NCBI RefSeq assembly: GCF_023276655.1
Contig: NZ_JALGRK010000002.1
Span: 186,001-250,000 of the forward strand
DNA length: 64,000 nt
Reading direction: 5' to 3'
Source of the DNA: Olsenella intestinalis
GTDB taxonomy: Bacteria; Actinomycetota; Coriobacteriia; Coriobacteriales; Atopobiaceae
Under the pieces are notes generated by a model. The model did not search any database. It was not told the DNA's origin and saw only the letters and a list, made by a program, of their open reading frames with translations. The first letter of the stretch is position 1. Every line of letters begins with the position of its first letter. The translations under genes and the position numbers were made by a program. Below are positions 50,942 through 59,437 of this stretch, one piece after another.

Positions 50942-50946
50942 CCGAG

Positions 50947-51618
50947 GTGGACGAGGGCTTCTCCGTCGAGGTCCTGCTCCCGAGGCGCCGTGCGCGATCG
51001 AGCGCGATCGGCGCCCGCAGGCCCCGCGCGACCGTCGTCGCGCGCGAGTCGGGCGAGGAGCTCGAGCGCATCGAGGTTCCGCTCGCCGCTGGCAAGTCGC
51101 TTGACGCCAAGCTCGAGGCAGGCGAGGTGGCACCTTGCGACCTCGACTCCCTTCATGACCTCGTGGGACGCCTCGAGGAGCGGTGCTGCCGCTCGAGGCT
51201 CGAGGCCCTCATCAACCGCAGGGACTACTCGAGGCGCGAGCTCGCAGACAAGCTTCGTGCCGACGGATATCCCGACGAGCTGGCGTGCAACGTGCTCGAC
51301 CGACTCGAGGAGGTCGGTCTCGTGAGCGACGCGCGCTACGCCGACCTGTTCGTGCGCTCGAAGATCGCCTCTGGCTGGGGACGGCGCAAGGTCGAGGCCG
51401 AGCTCGCGCGCAGGGGAGTGGAGGCCCGCTCGCTTCCGGGCTGGCCCGACGCCTACTTCGACGAGGACTCCGACTTCGAGCGCGCACTCGCGATTGCCGG
51501 AAGGCGCACCTTCTCCGGCCGCGACCCGTACGCGAGCATCGTGAGGCTCCTCGCGGGAAGGGGATTCTCCTTTGACGTTGCCCGCCGCGTGGCCGAGCGA
51601 CTCACGAGCGAGCAGTAG
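50947..51618 (+). CDS. recX: RecA regulatory protein RecX
   Basis: Modulates RecA filaments. 223 residues; GTG 5 bases after recA, so part of the SOS transcript. The C-terminal ~150 residues hold the RecX three-helix repeats (LINRRDYSRRELADKLRADGYP...VLDRLEEVGLVSDARYADLFVRSKIASGWGRRKVEAELARRGVE); the N-terminal ~75 residues are variable. A repeat element begins at the base after its stop. Confidence 0.9.
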   Translation: MDEGFSVEVLLPRRRARSSAIGARRPRATVVARESGEELERIEVPLAAGKSLDAKLEAGEVAPCDLDSLHDLVGRLEERCCRSRLEALINRRDYSRRELADKLRADGYPDELACNVLDRLEEVGLVSDARYADLFVRSKIASGWGRRKVEAELARRGVEARSLPGWPDAYFDEDSDFERALAIAGRRTFSGRDPYASIVRLLAGRGFSFDVARRVAERLTSEQ

Positions 51619-51628
51619 GCTCTTCTCG
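51619..51628 (+). repeat. Intergenic GCTCTTCTCG element abutting recX stop
   Basis: Exact core whose first base follows the recX TAG. Confidence 0.8.
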
Positions 51629-51656
51629 GACGCCCGTATTGCATATTTTTTCGGTA

Positions 51657-51668
51657 GAACAGCCGTTC
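51657..51668 (+). promoter_or_regulatory. Candidate LexA box in the recX-rny gap
   Basis: GAACAGCCGTTC fits GAAC-N4-GTTC, as in the recA box. It is 26 bases upstream of the -35 of the next promoter, so not in the usual blocking position. Confidence 0.4.
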
Positions 51669-51693
51669 GCGGACGTTTGTAAACTGACGCTGA

Positions 51694-51722
51694 TTGACAG
51701 TTTTCTTGTTTCAACCTACAGT
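51694..51722 (+). promoter_or_regulatory. Promoter of rny
   Basis: Consensus TTGACA (51694-51699), 17-base spacer, TACAGT (51717-51722). It gives a leader of about 165 bases before rny in which I see no further structure. Confidence 0.7.
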
Positions 51723-51897
51723 TTATATGCCATTTGGGTATCTTCTCGTCGGCTGTACCAGCGGACGTTCATTTGATTCAATACGTGCGATTTCATACAT
51801 GATCGGCGAGTAGTGGCCCCGGGTGGTGGGTTTCGCTGTGTAGTCAGCGATTTCCTGAACGAATTAGAAATGCTCTCTAAACACCTGAGGAGTCATC

Positions 51898-53448
51898 ATG
51901 GAAATCGTAATTGGGGTCGTGTGCCTCGTCGTGGGCGCAGTCGCCGCCTATCTCATCGCATCCAACGGTTCGAACTCGAAGGTCCAGGAGGCCAACAAGG
52001 CCCTCGAGGACGCGCGTGACGAGGCCGCCCGCATCCAGGACAGCGCGAGGCGCGACGCCGAGAGCGCCAAGAAGTCGGCGCTCGTCGAGGCACGCGAGGA
52101 GATCCTCCAGCTCAAGAACCAGAACGAGGCCGAGAACAACAAGCGTCGTCAGGAGCTTCAGGGCCTCGAGAGCCGCATCATGCAGCGCGAGGAGTCCCTC
52201 GACCGCCGCAACGACGCGCTCGACCGCAAGGAGCACCAGCTCTCCAGCCAGCAGAGCGCCCTCGACAAGCGCCAGAACGAGGTGAGCGCGCTCCTGCAGA
52301 AGCAGACCAGCGAGCTCGAGCGCATTGCTGACCTCTCGCGCGAGGACGCCCACAAGGAGCTGCTCGAGCGCGTCAAGGGCGAGGTCGTCCGCGATGAGGC
52401 GCAGATCATCCGCGACTCCGAGCAGCGCATCCGCGCCCATGCCGACAAGTTCGCCCGCAAGATCGTGAGCACCGCCATCCAGCGCTGCGCCTCCGACCAG
52501 GCCGGCGAGATCACCGTCACCTCCGTCCACATCCCCTCCGACGACCTCAAGGGTCGCATCATCGGCCGCGAGGGTCGCAACATCCGCACCTTCGAGCAGG
52601 TCAGCGGCGTCTCCCTCGTGATCGACGACACGCCCGAGACCGTCATCCTCTCGAGCTTCAACCCGGTTCGCCGAGAGACCGCCCGCGTCGCGCTCGAGAA
52701 CCTGATCGCCGACGGCCGCATCCACCCCGCTCGCATCGAGGAGATGTACAAGAAGGCCGAGAAGCTCGTGGGCGAGCGCGTCCAGGAGGCCGGCGAGCAG
52801 GCCGCCTTCGACGCCGGCATCCACGACCTGCACCCCGAGCTCATCAAGACGCTCGGCGCCCTGCGCTACCGCACCTCGTTCGGCCAGAACGTGCTCCAGC
52901 ACTCCGCCCAGGTCTCGGCCCTCTGCGGCACCATGGCCGCCGAGCTCGGCTTCGACGTGAACCTGGCCAAGCGCGCCGGCCTCCTGCACGACCTCGGCAA
53001 GGCCATCGACCACGAGGTCGAGGGCCCGCACGCCGTGATCGGCGCCGACCTCTGCCGCCGCTACGGCGAGCGCCCGGACATCGTGCACGCCGTCGAGGCG
53101 CACCACGCCGACGTCGAGCCCAACACCGTGCTCGACGTGCTCGTCCAGGCCGCTGACGCCATCTCCGCCGCGCGCCCCGGCGCGAGGCGCGAGTCTGCCG
53201 AGAACTACATCAAGCGCCTCGAGAAGCTCGAGGACATCTCCAACGCCCACGACGGCGTCGAGCGTACCTACGCCATGCAGGCCGGTCGCGAGCTGCACGT
53301 CATGGTCCAGCCCGAGAAGATCTCGGATGCCGAGGCGACCGTGCTCGCGCACGACATCGCCAAGCAGATCGAGGACGAGATGGAGTACCCCGGTCAGGTC
53401 CGCGTCGTGGTCATCCGCGAGTCGCGCGCCGTCGACGTCGCGAAGTAG
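51898..53448 (+). CDS. rny: Ribonuclease Y
   Basis: Membrane-anchored endoribonuclease starting mRNA decay. 516 residues; GAGGAG upstream. One N-terminal transmembrane helix, a long coiled coil (~25-200, rich in Glu, Lys, Arg and Gln), KH domain (LKGRIIGREGRNIRTFEQVSGVSLVIDDTPETV), HD domain (LQHSAQVSALCGTMAAEL..AGLLHDLGKAIDHE) and C-terminal domain. Confidence 0.96.
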   Translation: MEIVIGVVCLVVGAVAAYLIASNGSNSKVQEANKALEDARDEAARIQDSARRDAESAKKSALVEAREEILQLKNQNEAENNKRRQELQGLESRIMQREESLDRRNDALDRKEHQLSSQQSALDKRQNEVSALLQKQTSELERIADLSREDAHKELLERVKGEVVRDEAQIIRDSEQRIRAHADKFARKIVSTAIQRCASDQAGEITVTSVHIPSDDLKGRIIGREGRNIRTFEQVSGVSLVIDDTPETVILSSFNPVRRETARVALENLIADGRIHPARIEEMYKKAEKLVGERVQEAGEQAAFDAGIHDLHPELIKTLGALRYRTSFGQNVLQHSAQVSALCGTMAAELGFDVNLAKRAGLLHDLGKAIDHEVEGPHAVIGADLCRRYGERPDIVHAVEAHHADVEPNTVLDVLVQAADAISAARPGARRESAENYIKRLEKLEDISNAHDGVERTYAMQAGRELHVMVQPEKISDAEATVLAHDIAKQIEDEMEYPGQVRVVVIRESRAVDVAK

Positions 53449-53451
53449 CCC

Positions 53452-54537
53452 ATGGCGTCCGAAGAGGGGAGCAACCTGGTCGACTTCGTCGTCTCCATGG
53501 GAGGCGAGAAGTCGCTCAGGGTCGAGGAGAACTTCGGCGACGGCTTCGTCAAGCTGCGCGTCTCGGAGGCCGAGAGGCGCCAGGCGCAGCATGACATCCG
53601 CTGCATAGAGGACGTCGTCGTCGAGATGCTGCGCAACTCCCGCGACGCGGGGGCGCGCCACATCTACGTCGCGACCTACCGCGACGGCGACACGCGCTAC
53701 CTCACGATGCTCGACGACGGCTCCGGCATCCCCGAGAGCATGCAGGACCGCGTCTTCGATGCGCGCGTCACGTCCAAGCTCGAGAGCGTCCACATGGACC
53801 GCTGGGGCGTGCACGGGCGAGGCATGGCGCTCTTTTCCGTGAAGGAGAACGCCCAGGAGGCGCGCGTCGTGAGCTCCGCTCCCGAGAAGGGCGCGTCGAT
53901 CCAGGTCGTGACCGACGCCACGAAGCTTCGCGAGCGCGCCGACCAGTCCACCTGGCCGAGCGTCGGCGTCGACGAGGACGGCAACCAGGCCGTCACGCGC
54001 GGGCCCCACAACATCGTGAGGACCTGCTGCGAGTTCGCGCTCGAGGAGCGCGGTCGCTGCGAGGTGTTCGTGGGCTCGCCGGCCGAGATCTGCGCGACTG
54101 CCCGCAGGCGCGTCACGCCCACGGTCGAGGGGTCGGCGCTGCTGTTCATCGACAGCCTCGAGGAGCTGCCCGTGCTCGAGAGGCTCCGTGCCGCGGCCGA
54201 CGCGTCCGAGCTCTTCTCGCAGGCGACGTCCCTGGGGCTCGACATGTCCGAGCGCACCGCGCATCGCATCGTGAGCGGCCAGGTCAAGCCCGTGAGGTCG
54301 GTCCTCTCGAGGCTGCTGCACAAGTCCGGTGGTGAGGGGCGCGAGGTCGACCTCGCCAAGGACCGCCGCGGCCTGCAGGTCTCGGCCGACGACGTCGACG
54401 AGTTCTCGAGGATCATGGAGCGCGGCTTCTCGTTCCTCTCGGACCGTTACTACCTCACGCTCGCGAGCGACCCGAAGGTGCGCGTGACGCGCGGCAAGGT
54501 CACCGTCACCTTCGACATCGACGAAGAGGGCGAGTAG
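53452..54537 (+). CDS. GHKL-type ATPase of unknown role between rny and spoVS
   Basis: 361 residues, ATG 3 bases after rny. The N-terminal half is a Bergerat-fold ATP site: EMLRNSRDAGARHIYVA (N box), LDDGSGIPESM (G1) and GVHGRGMALFSV (G2), like histidine kinases, MutL and Hsp90. There is no phosphorylatable histidine domain or membrane segment. The C-terminal ~150 residues (DASELFSQATSLGLDMSERTAHRIVSGQVKPVRSVL...) look helical, then VRVTRGKVTVTFDIDEEGE. Position between rny and spoVS suggests a linked function; none is known to me. Includes a repeat copy at 54210. Confidence 0.75.
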   Translation: MASEEGSNLVDFVVSMGGEKSLRVEENFGDGFVKLRVSEAERRQAQHDIRCIEDVVVEMLRNSRDAGARHIYVATYRDGDTRYLTMLDDGSGIPESMQDRVFDARVTSKLESVHMDRWGVHGRGMALFSVKENAQEARVVSSAPEKGASIQVVTDATKLRERADQSTWPSVGVDEDGNQAVTRGPHNIVRTCCEFALEERGRCEVFVGSPAEICATARRRVTPTVEGSALLFIDSLEELPVLERLRAAADASELFSQATSLGLDMSERTAHRIVSGQVKPVRSVLSRLLHKSGGEGREVDLAKDRRGLQVSADDVDEFSRIMERGFSFLSDRYYLTLASDPKVRVTRGKVTVTFDIDEEGE

Positions 54538-54583
54538 GGCCGCCGCCCGTCCGATTCGCCGCACGTCGCGGCAGATAATCGGC

Positions 54584-54589
54584 TATGAT
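54584..54589 (+). promoter_or_regulatory. -10 candidate of spoVS
   Basis: GGCTATGAT about 60 bases upstream of spoVS. No clear -35. Confidence 0.35.
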
Positions 54590-54650
54590 GGTCGAACTAC
54601 CCAGGTAGTTGAATCGCAGTATCCCAACACCCGTTTCCCAGGAGTCTCAG

Positions 54651-54968
54651 ATGGAGTTTCTCAAGGTCTCCAGCAAGTCTTCTCCCGCGTCGGTCGCCGG
54701 CGCGATTGCCGGCATGGTGAAGGACGGCGTCCCCGTCAACCTCCAGTCCGTCGGCGCCGGAGCCGTCAACCAGGCCATCAAGGCCGTCGCCATCGCGCGA
54801 GGCTTCCTCATCCCAACGGGAATCGACATCTCGTGCGCGCCCACGTTCGCCGACATCAGCATCAACGGCGACAACCGCACGGCCATCCGCATCGCCGTCT
54901 ACGTGCATCGCCTCACCCCGCCGACGGATGCGACGAGCACCGACGACTCCTCGGAGATGATGTTGTAG
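54651..54968 (+). CDS. spoVS: SpoVS family protein (Alba-like fold)
   Basis: 105 residues from ATG 54651, with CCAGGAG upstream. EFLKVSSKSSPASVAGAIAGMVKDG... VNLQSVGAGAVNQAIKAVAIARGFL matches SpoVS, a small nucleic-acid-binding protein. In Bacillus it affects late sporulation and septation; nothing else here indicates spores, so it probably has a vegetative role. The ~19-residue C-terminal extension is Asp/Ser/Thr-rich. Its stop overlaps the miaB start (TAGTG). Confidence 0.9.
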   Translation: MEFLKVSSKSSPASVAGAIAGMVKDGVPVNLQSVGAGAVNQAIKAVAIARGFLIPTGIDISCAPTFADISINGDNRTAIRIAVYVHRLTPPTDATSTDDSSEMML

Positions 54969-56335
54969 TGGCGCGTTTCGATAGTCTCGTCGGCAAGACC
55001 TACCATGTGAGGACCTTCGGCTGCCAGATGAACCTCCACGACTCCGAGCGCGTGGCGGGGCTTCTGGACGACTGCGGCTGCATCCAGGTGATGGGGCCCG
55101 AGGAGGCCGACATCGTCGTGTTCATGACGTGCTCGGTGAGGGAGAAGGCCGACACCCACCTGTACGGCGAGGCCTCGAACCTCGTGCGCCTTCCGGCCGC
55201 GCCCTCCGGCAGGAGGATCCTGGCCGTGGGCGGCTGCATCGCCCAGCGCGACGGCGAGGCCCTGCGCAAGCACATCCCCAACGTCGACGTCGTGTTCGGC
55301 ACGAGCGCCCTGGCCGAGCTGCCGCGCCTGCTCGAGGACGCGATCGCCGGCGACGGGTCCTCGGTCGCGGTCGACACCGTCGAGGAGGGCCGCGGGTTCT
55401 CGGCCGACCTGCCGAGCCATCGCGCGCAGTCCTTCCACGCATGGGTGCCCATCATGGTCGGCTGCAACAACTTCTGCTCCTACTGCATCGTTCCGTACGT
55501 GCGCGGCCGCGAGAAGAGCCGCGTGTTCGAGCGCATCGTCGCCGAGTGCGAGAGGCTCGTGGGCGAGGGCGTCCGCGAGATCACGCTGCTCGGGCAGAAC
55601 GTCAACTCCTACGGGCGTGACCTCTACGGAGAGCCGCGCTTCGCCGACCTGCTGCGCGCCGTGGGCGAGACGGGCGTGGAGCGCATCCGCTTCACCTCCT
55701 CGAACCCCAAGGACCTCTCGGCCGAGACGATACGGGCCATGGCCGAGACGCCGGGCGTGATGCCGCACCTGCACCTTGCCGTGCAGTCGGGCTCGACGCG
55801 CGTCCTCAGGGCGATGAATCGCAGCTACACCCGCGAGGAGTACCTGAGGCTCGCCTCCGACATCAAGGCGGCCATCCCCGGGATCTTCCTCTCGACCGAT
55901 ATCATCGTGGGCTTCCCCGGCGAGACCGAGGAGGACTTCCAGGACACGCTGTCGCTCGTGCGCGAGGTGGGCTTCTCGTCCGCCTACACCTTCATCTACT
56001 CGAAGCGCCCGGGCACGCCCGCGGCCGAGATCGTCGACGACACGCCCCGCGAGGTCATCCAGGACCGCTTCGACCGCCTGGCCTCGCTCGTGGACGAGCT
56101 CGCCTTCGAGGCGAATCAGGTCGACGCAGACAGCGTCGTCACGTCGCTTGTCGAGGGCACCTCGAAGAAGGACGCGACGGTCATGGTGGGGCACAGCCCC
56201 AAGAACCAGACCGTGCTCTTCTCGCTGCCCGAGGGCGCGCGTGCGGAGGACTTCGTGGGCAAGATGTGCGACGTCCACGTCGAGCAAGCCAAGACCTGGT
56301 ACCTGCGCGGCAGCCTGGTCGGCGAGCCCCGATGA
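54968..56335 (+). CDS. miaB: tRNA-2-methylthio-N6-dimethylallyladenosine synthase MiaB
   Basis: Radical SAM methylthiotransferase acting on i6A37 made by MiaA. 455 residues; GTG overlaps the spoVS stop. TFGCQMNLHDSERVAGLL, TCSVREKADTHLYG, VGGCIAQRDGE, radical SAM CNNFCSYC, TRAM end. Two repeat copies (55510, 56215). miaA overlaps its end, so substrate maker and modifier are co-translated. Confidence 0.96.
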   Translation: MARFDSLVGKTYHVRTFGCQMNLHDSERVAGLLDDCGCIQVMGPEEADIVVFMTCSVREKADTHLYGEASNLVRLPAAPSGRRILAVGGCIAQRDGEALRKHIPNVDVVFGTSALAELPRLLEDAIAGDGSSVAVDTVEEGRGFSADLPSHRAQSFHAWVPIMVGCNNFCSYCIVPYVRGREKSRVFERIVAECERLVGEGVREITLLGQNVNSYGRDLYGEPRFADLLRAVGETGVERIRFTSSNPKDLSAETIRAMAETPGVMPHLHLAVQSGSTRVLRAMNRSYTREEYLRLASDIKAAIPGIFLSTDIIVGFPGETEEDFQDTLSLVREVGFSSAYTFIYSKRPGTPAAEIVDDTPREVIQDRFDRLASLVDELAFEANQVDADSVVTSLVEGTSKKDATVMVGHSPKNQTVLFSLPEGARAEDFVGKMCDVHVEQAKTWYLRGSLVGEPR

Positions 56336-57267
56336 GCAAGGCCGGCCACGTCGTCTGCATAGTCGGGCCGACTGCGTCGGGCAAGAGCTCGCTTGCCGAG
56401 AGGCTTGCGGTCACGCTTGGCAGCGCCGTCGTGTCCGTCGACGCGATGCAGGTGTATCGCGGCATGGACATCGGCACGGCGAAGACGCCCGTTGACGAGC
56501 GTGCCTGCGAGCTCATGATGGTTGACGTCTGCGACGTTGGCGACGACTACTCGGTGCGCCTCTTCCAGCGTGACGCGCGGGCCTGCGTGGACGCTCTTCT
56601 CGCCAGCGAAAGGACGCCGGTGCTCTGCGGGGGCACGGGGCTCTACCTGGACGCCGTGATCGACGAGATGGACTTTCCCGCGGGCCAGACGGGCTCCGAG
56701 GCGCGCGAGCGCTACGAGGCCATCGCGCGCGACGAGGGGGCGATCGCCCTGCACGAGCTGCTGCGCGGCCGCGACCCTAAGAGCGCGGAGCTGATCCACC
56801 CCAACAACGTGAGGCGCGTCGTGCGCGCGCTCGAGATGCTCGACGAGGGCGTCTCGTACGCGGCCAAGCACGAGGGGCTGCGTGCCCGTCGGCCGCACTA
56901 CGACGCGCTGCTGTTCGGCATCACGATGGACCGCGAGCGCCTGTACAAGAGGATCAACGTGCGCGTGGACGCCATGGTCGAGGCGGGGCTCGTCGACGAG
57001 GTGCGCGCCCTTGCGGAGGGCGGGCTCGCTGAGACGCTCACCGCGATGCAGGCCATCGGCTACAAGGAGGTCGTCGCCTACCTCGACGGCGCGCTTACCC
57101 TCGACGAGGCGATCGACGAGGTGAAGCGCAGGTCAAGGCGCTACGCGAAGCGGCAGCTCTCGTGGCTGCGTCGCGACGGGCGCGTCCGCTGGCTCGACTA
57201 TGACAGGCTCGACGAGGACGAGGCCGCGCGCATCGTGCTGGCCGCCCTCGACGGGCAGGAGGTGTAG
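56332..57267 (+). CDS. miaA: tRNA dimethylallyltransferase MiaA
   Basis: Transfers dimethylallyl to A37 of tRNA. 311 residues, ATG overlapping miaB stop (ATGA). P-loop VGPTASGKSS at ~11-20, SVDAMQVYRGMDIGTAK, LCGGTGLYLDAVID, and AIGYKEVVAYL near the end. One repeat copy at 56593. Confidence 0.96.
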   Translation: MSKAGHVVCIVGPTASGKSSLAERLAVTLGSAVVSVDAMQVYRGMDIGTAKTPVDERACELMMVDVCDVGDDYSVRLFQRDARACVDALLASERTPVLCGGTGLYLDAVIDEMDFPAGQTGSEARERYEAIARDEGAIALHELLRGRDPKSAELIHPNNVRRVVRALEMLDEGVSYAAKHEGLRARRPHYDALLFGITMDRERLYKRINVRVDAMVEAGLVDEVRALAEGGLAETLTAMQAIGYKEVVAYLDGALTLDEAIDEVKRRSRRYAKRQLSWLRRDGRVRWLDYDRLDEDEAARIVLAALDGQEV

Positions 57268-57273
57268 GTTCAC

Positions 57274-58596
57274 ATGGGCAGGTTCAAGCCGCTGTCGACC
57301 GCTCCCGTGCCGGAGCGTGCCATTCTCGTGGGTGTCGACCTGGGGCGCGGCGACTGGCCGATCGAGGAGTCGCTCGCGGAGCTCGCGCGCCTCGCCGAGA
57401 CCGACGGCGCCGAGGTCGTCCACACGATGGTGCAGCGCCTCGACGCGCCCGTGCCCCGCACGTTCATCGGCAGCGGCAAGGCACAGGAGCTCGTGCGCCT
57501 GGTGGGCGCCCTCGAGGCCGACGTGGTGATCTTCGACGACGAGCTCACGCCCTCGCAGCAGTCCAACCTCGAGAGGATCGTGGGCGAGCCGACCAAGGTG
57601 ATCGACCGCACGGCGCTCATTCTGGACATCTTCGGCGAGCACGCGCGCACGCACGAGGGCCGCCTGCAGGTCCAGCTCGCGCAGCTGCAGTACGTGCTGC
57701 CGCGCCTGCGCGGCATGTGGAGCCACCTCGTGGGCGAGCAGACGCGTGGCGGCATCGGCGGCAGGTTCGGCCAGGGCGAGAGCCAGCTCGAGGTCGACCG
57801 CCGCCTCGTGAGGCGCCGCATCTCGTGGCTGAGGCGCGAGCTCAAGCAGCTCGAGCTGCGCCGGAGCGTGCAGAGCAAGGCGCGCTGGGACTCCGGCGTC
57901 TACCGCGTGGCGCTCGTGGGCTACACGAACGCCGGCAAGTCCACGCTGCTCAACCAGTTCACGAACGCCGACGTCTACGCGAAGGACGAGCTGTTCGCGA
58001 CGCTCGACCCCACGACGCGCTCGCTCGAGCTAGAGGAGGGGCGCAAGATCACGATCACCGACACGGTCGGGTTCATCCAGAAGCTACCCACGACGCTCAT
58101 CGAGTCGTTCAAGTCGACCCTGGCCGAGGTGCGGGCGGCCGACCTCGTCCTTCTCGTCGTCGACGCGCACGACCCCAATGCCGAGCGCGAGATCGTGGCG
58201 GTCCGCTCGATCCTCTCGGAGATCGGCGCCGAGAAGATCCCCTCCGTCGTCGTGTACAACAAGTGCGACCTGATCGACGAGGAGCAGCGGGCGCACCTCG
58301 CCGCGGCCCAGCCCGACAGCCAGCAGATCTCGGCGCTCGAGGGGACGGGCGTGCGAGGGCTGCTCTACCGCATCGCGCAGGAGGCGTCGCGTGGCGACAC
58401 GCTGCTCACGGTGCTCGTGCCCTACGACAAGGGCCTGCTGATGAAGATGGTGCATGAGAGGTGCCAGGTCCTCAGCGAGCGCTACGTGCAGGGAGGCCTC
58501 ATGGCGACGGTCATGGCGTCCGCGCGCATGGCCGAGACGCTCGCACCCTACGTCTGCGAGGACGACGGCCAGGAGCCGGAGGGCGACGCGCAGTAG
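57274..58596 (+). CDS. hflX: GTPase HflX
   Basis: Ribosome-splitting GTPase active under stress. 440 residues. N-terminal HflX domain (IGSGKAQELVRLVGALEADVVIFDDELTPSQQSNLE, DRTALILDIFGEHARTHEGRLQVQLAQL), G1 GYTNAGKST at ~216-224, DTVGFIQKLPTTLIESFKSTL, NKCDL. Converges with the reverse acyltransferase gene 36 bases on; no terminator is visible there. Confidence 0.95.
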   Translation: MGRFKPLSTAPVPERAILVGVDLGRGDWPIEESLAELARLAETDGAEVVHTMVQRLDAPVPRTFIGSGKAQELVRLVGALEADVVIFDDELTPSQQSNLERIVGEPTKVIDRTALILDIFGEHARTHEGRLQVQLAQLQYVLPRLRGMWSHLVGEQTRGGIGGRFGQGESQLEVDRRLVRRRISWLRRELKQLELRRSVQSKARWDSGVYRVALVGYTNAGKSTLLNQFTNADVYAKDELFATLDPTTRSLELEEGRKITITDTVGFIQKLPTTLIESFKSTLAEVRAADLVLLVVDAHDPNAEREIVAVRSILSEIGAEKIPSVVVYNKCDLIDEEQRAHLAAAQPDSQQISALEGTGVRGLLYRIAQEASRGDTLLTVLVPYDKGLLMKMVHERCQVLSERYVQGGLMATVMASARMAETLAPYVCEDDGQEPEGDAQ

Positions 58597-58632
58597 GCTG
58601 CATCGGTCGCTTGGCGTGCGCGGCGGCGGCCG

Positions 58633-59436
58633 CTAGATCTTGCCGCCCGAGACGAGCCACGTGATGCCCAGCAGGACGGGCTGGTGAAGCACGTATACCA
58701 GGAGCGAATGCCGTCCCACCAGCTCGAGCGGGGGACAGGTGAGGCTTGCGAACCATGTGGGGTAGCCGCAGGCGCGACCACGCTCGGCAGCCGCGCGTCC
58801 CGCCAGGTAGAGCATCAGGTAGGGGAGCAGGGGATAGTAGTCCCCCGACGCGAAGCCGGGCCCGGGAAGCCCCAGCCAGGAGAGCCACGGCGTGGCGTAG
58901 GCCTGCGCGGGAACCGTGAGGTACATGCCAGGAAGGCCAACCTTGCCCTCCGGAAGCCCGAGCAGGAGGATGAATACGATCGCGAGAAGGGCGCAGGCCA
59001 CGCGGCCGCGCGGTGCGATGCCCAGGCGCTCAAGCAGGGCGACCACCAGGGTGCAGGCGCCCATGCAGTAGATGACGCCGAAGTTGATGGGCGTGTCCAC
59101 GGCGACGACGGTGGTCGCGACGAAGATCGCGAGCGCGACGGCAAGGTACTTGCCCGCGCGACGCAGGTTGTTGCGTGAGTGGGCGCTCATGCATCCCGCA
59201 ACGAAGACGAACGCCCACGAGATGGAGCAGCGCCAGACGTCCTGGAAGGCGCCCGAGAAGAACGCGAGGTCGATTCCGGCGAGGTAGACGAGGTCGTAGC
59301 AGAGGTGGAAGAGCACCATCGAGACGACCGAGAACCCCCTGACGACGTCGAAGCCCGAGATCCTGCGCGCCTGGCCGGCGGCATGGGACGAGGGCGCCTC
59401 GCTCTTCTCGGCTGTGCTGTTCTGCGGCTGGCCCAC
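58633..59436 (-). CDS. Membrane protein of the DUF1624 / heparan-glucosaminide acetyltransferase-like family
   Basis: 267 residues, GTG start one base after the lexA stop, so co-transcribed with lexA. The leading ~28 residues are polar and contain a repeat copy (59401-59410; codons for EKS). Then RISGFDVVRGFSVVSMVLFHLCYDLVYL, the signature of this acyltransferase fold, and about seven hydrophobic helices ending LVGRHSLLVYVLHQPVLLGITWL. Homologues acetylate sugars using cytoplasmic acetyl-CoA; the substrate here is unknown. Being in the lexA operon it may rise during SOS. Confidence 0.8.
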   Translation of the reverse strand: MGQPQNSTAEKSEAPSSHAAGQARRISGFDVVRGFSVVSMVLFHLCYDLVYLAGIDLAFFSGAFQDVWRCSISWAFVFVAGCMSAHSRNNLRRAGKYLAVALAIFVATTVVAVDTPINFGVIYCMGACTLVVALLERLGIAPRGRVACALLAIVFILLLGLPEGKVGLPGMYLTVPAQAYATPWLSWLGLPGPGFASGDYYPLLPYLMLYLAGRAAAERGRACGYPTWFASLTCPPLELVGRHSLLVYVLHQPVLLGITWLVSGGKI

Positions 59437-59437
59437 G

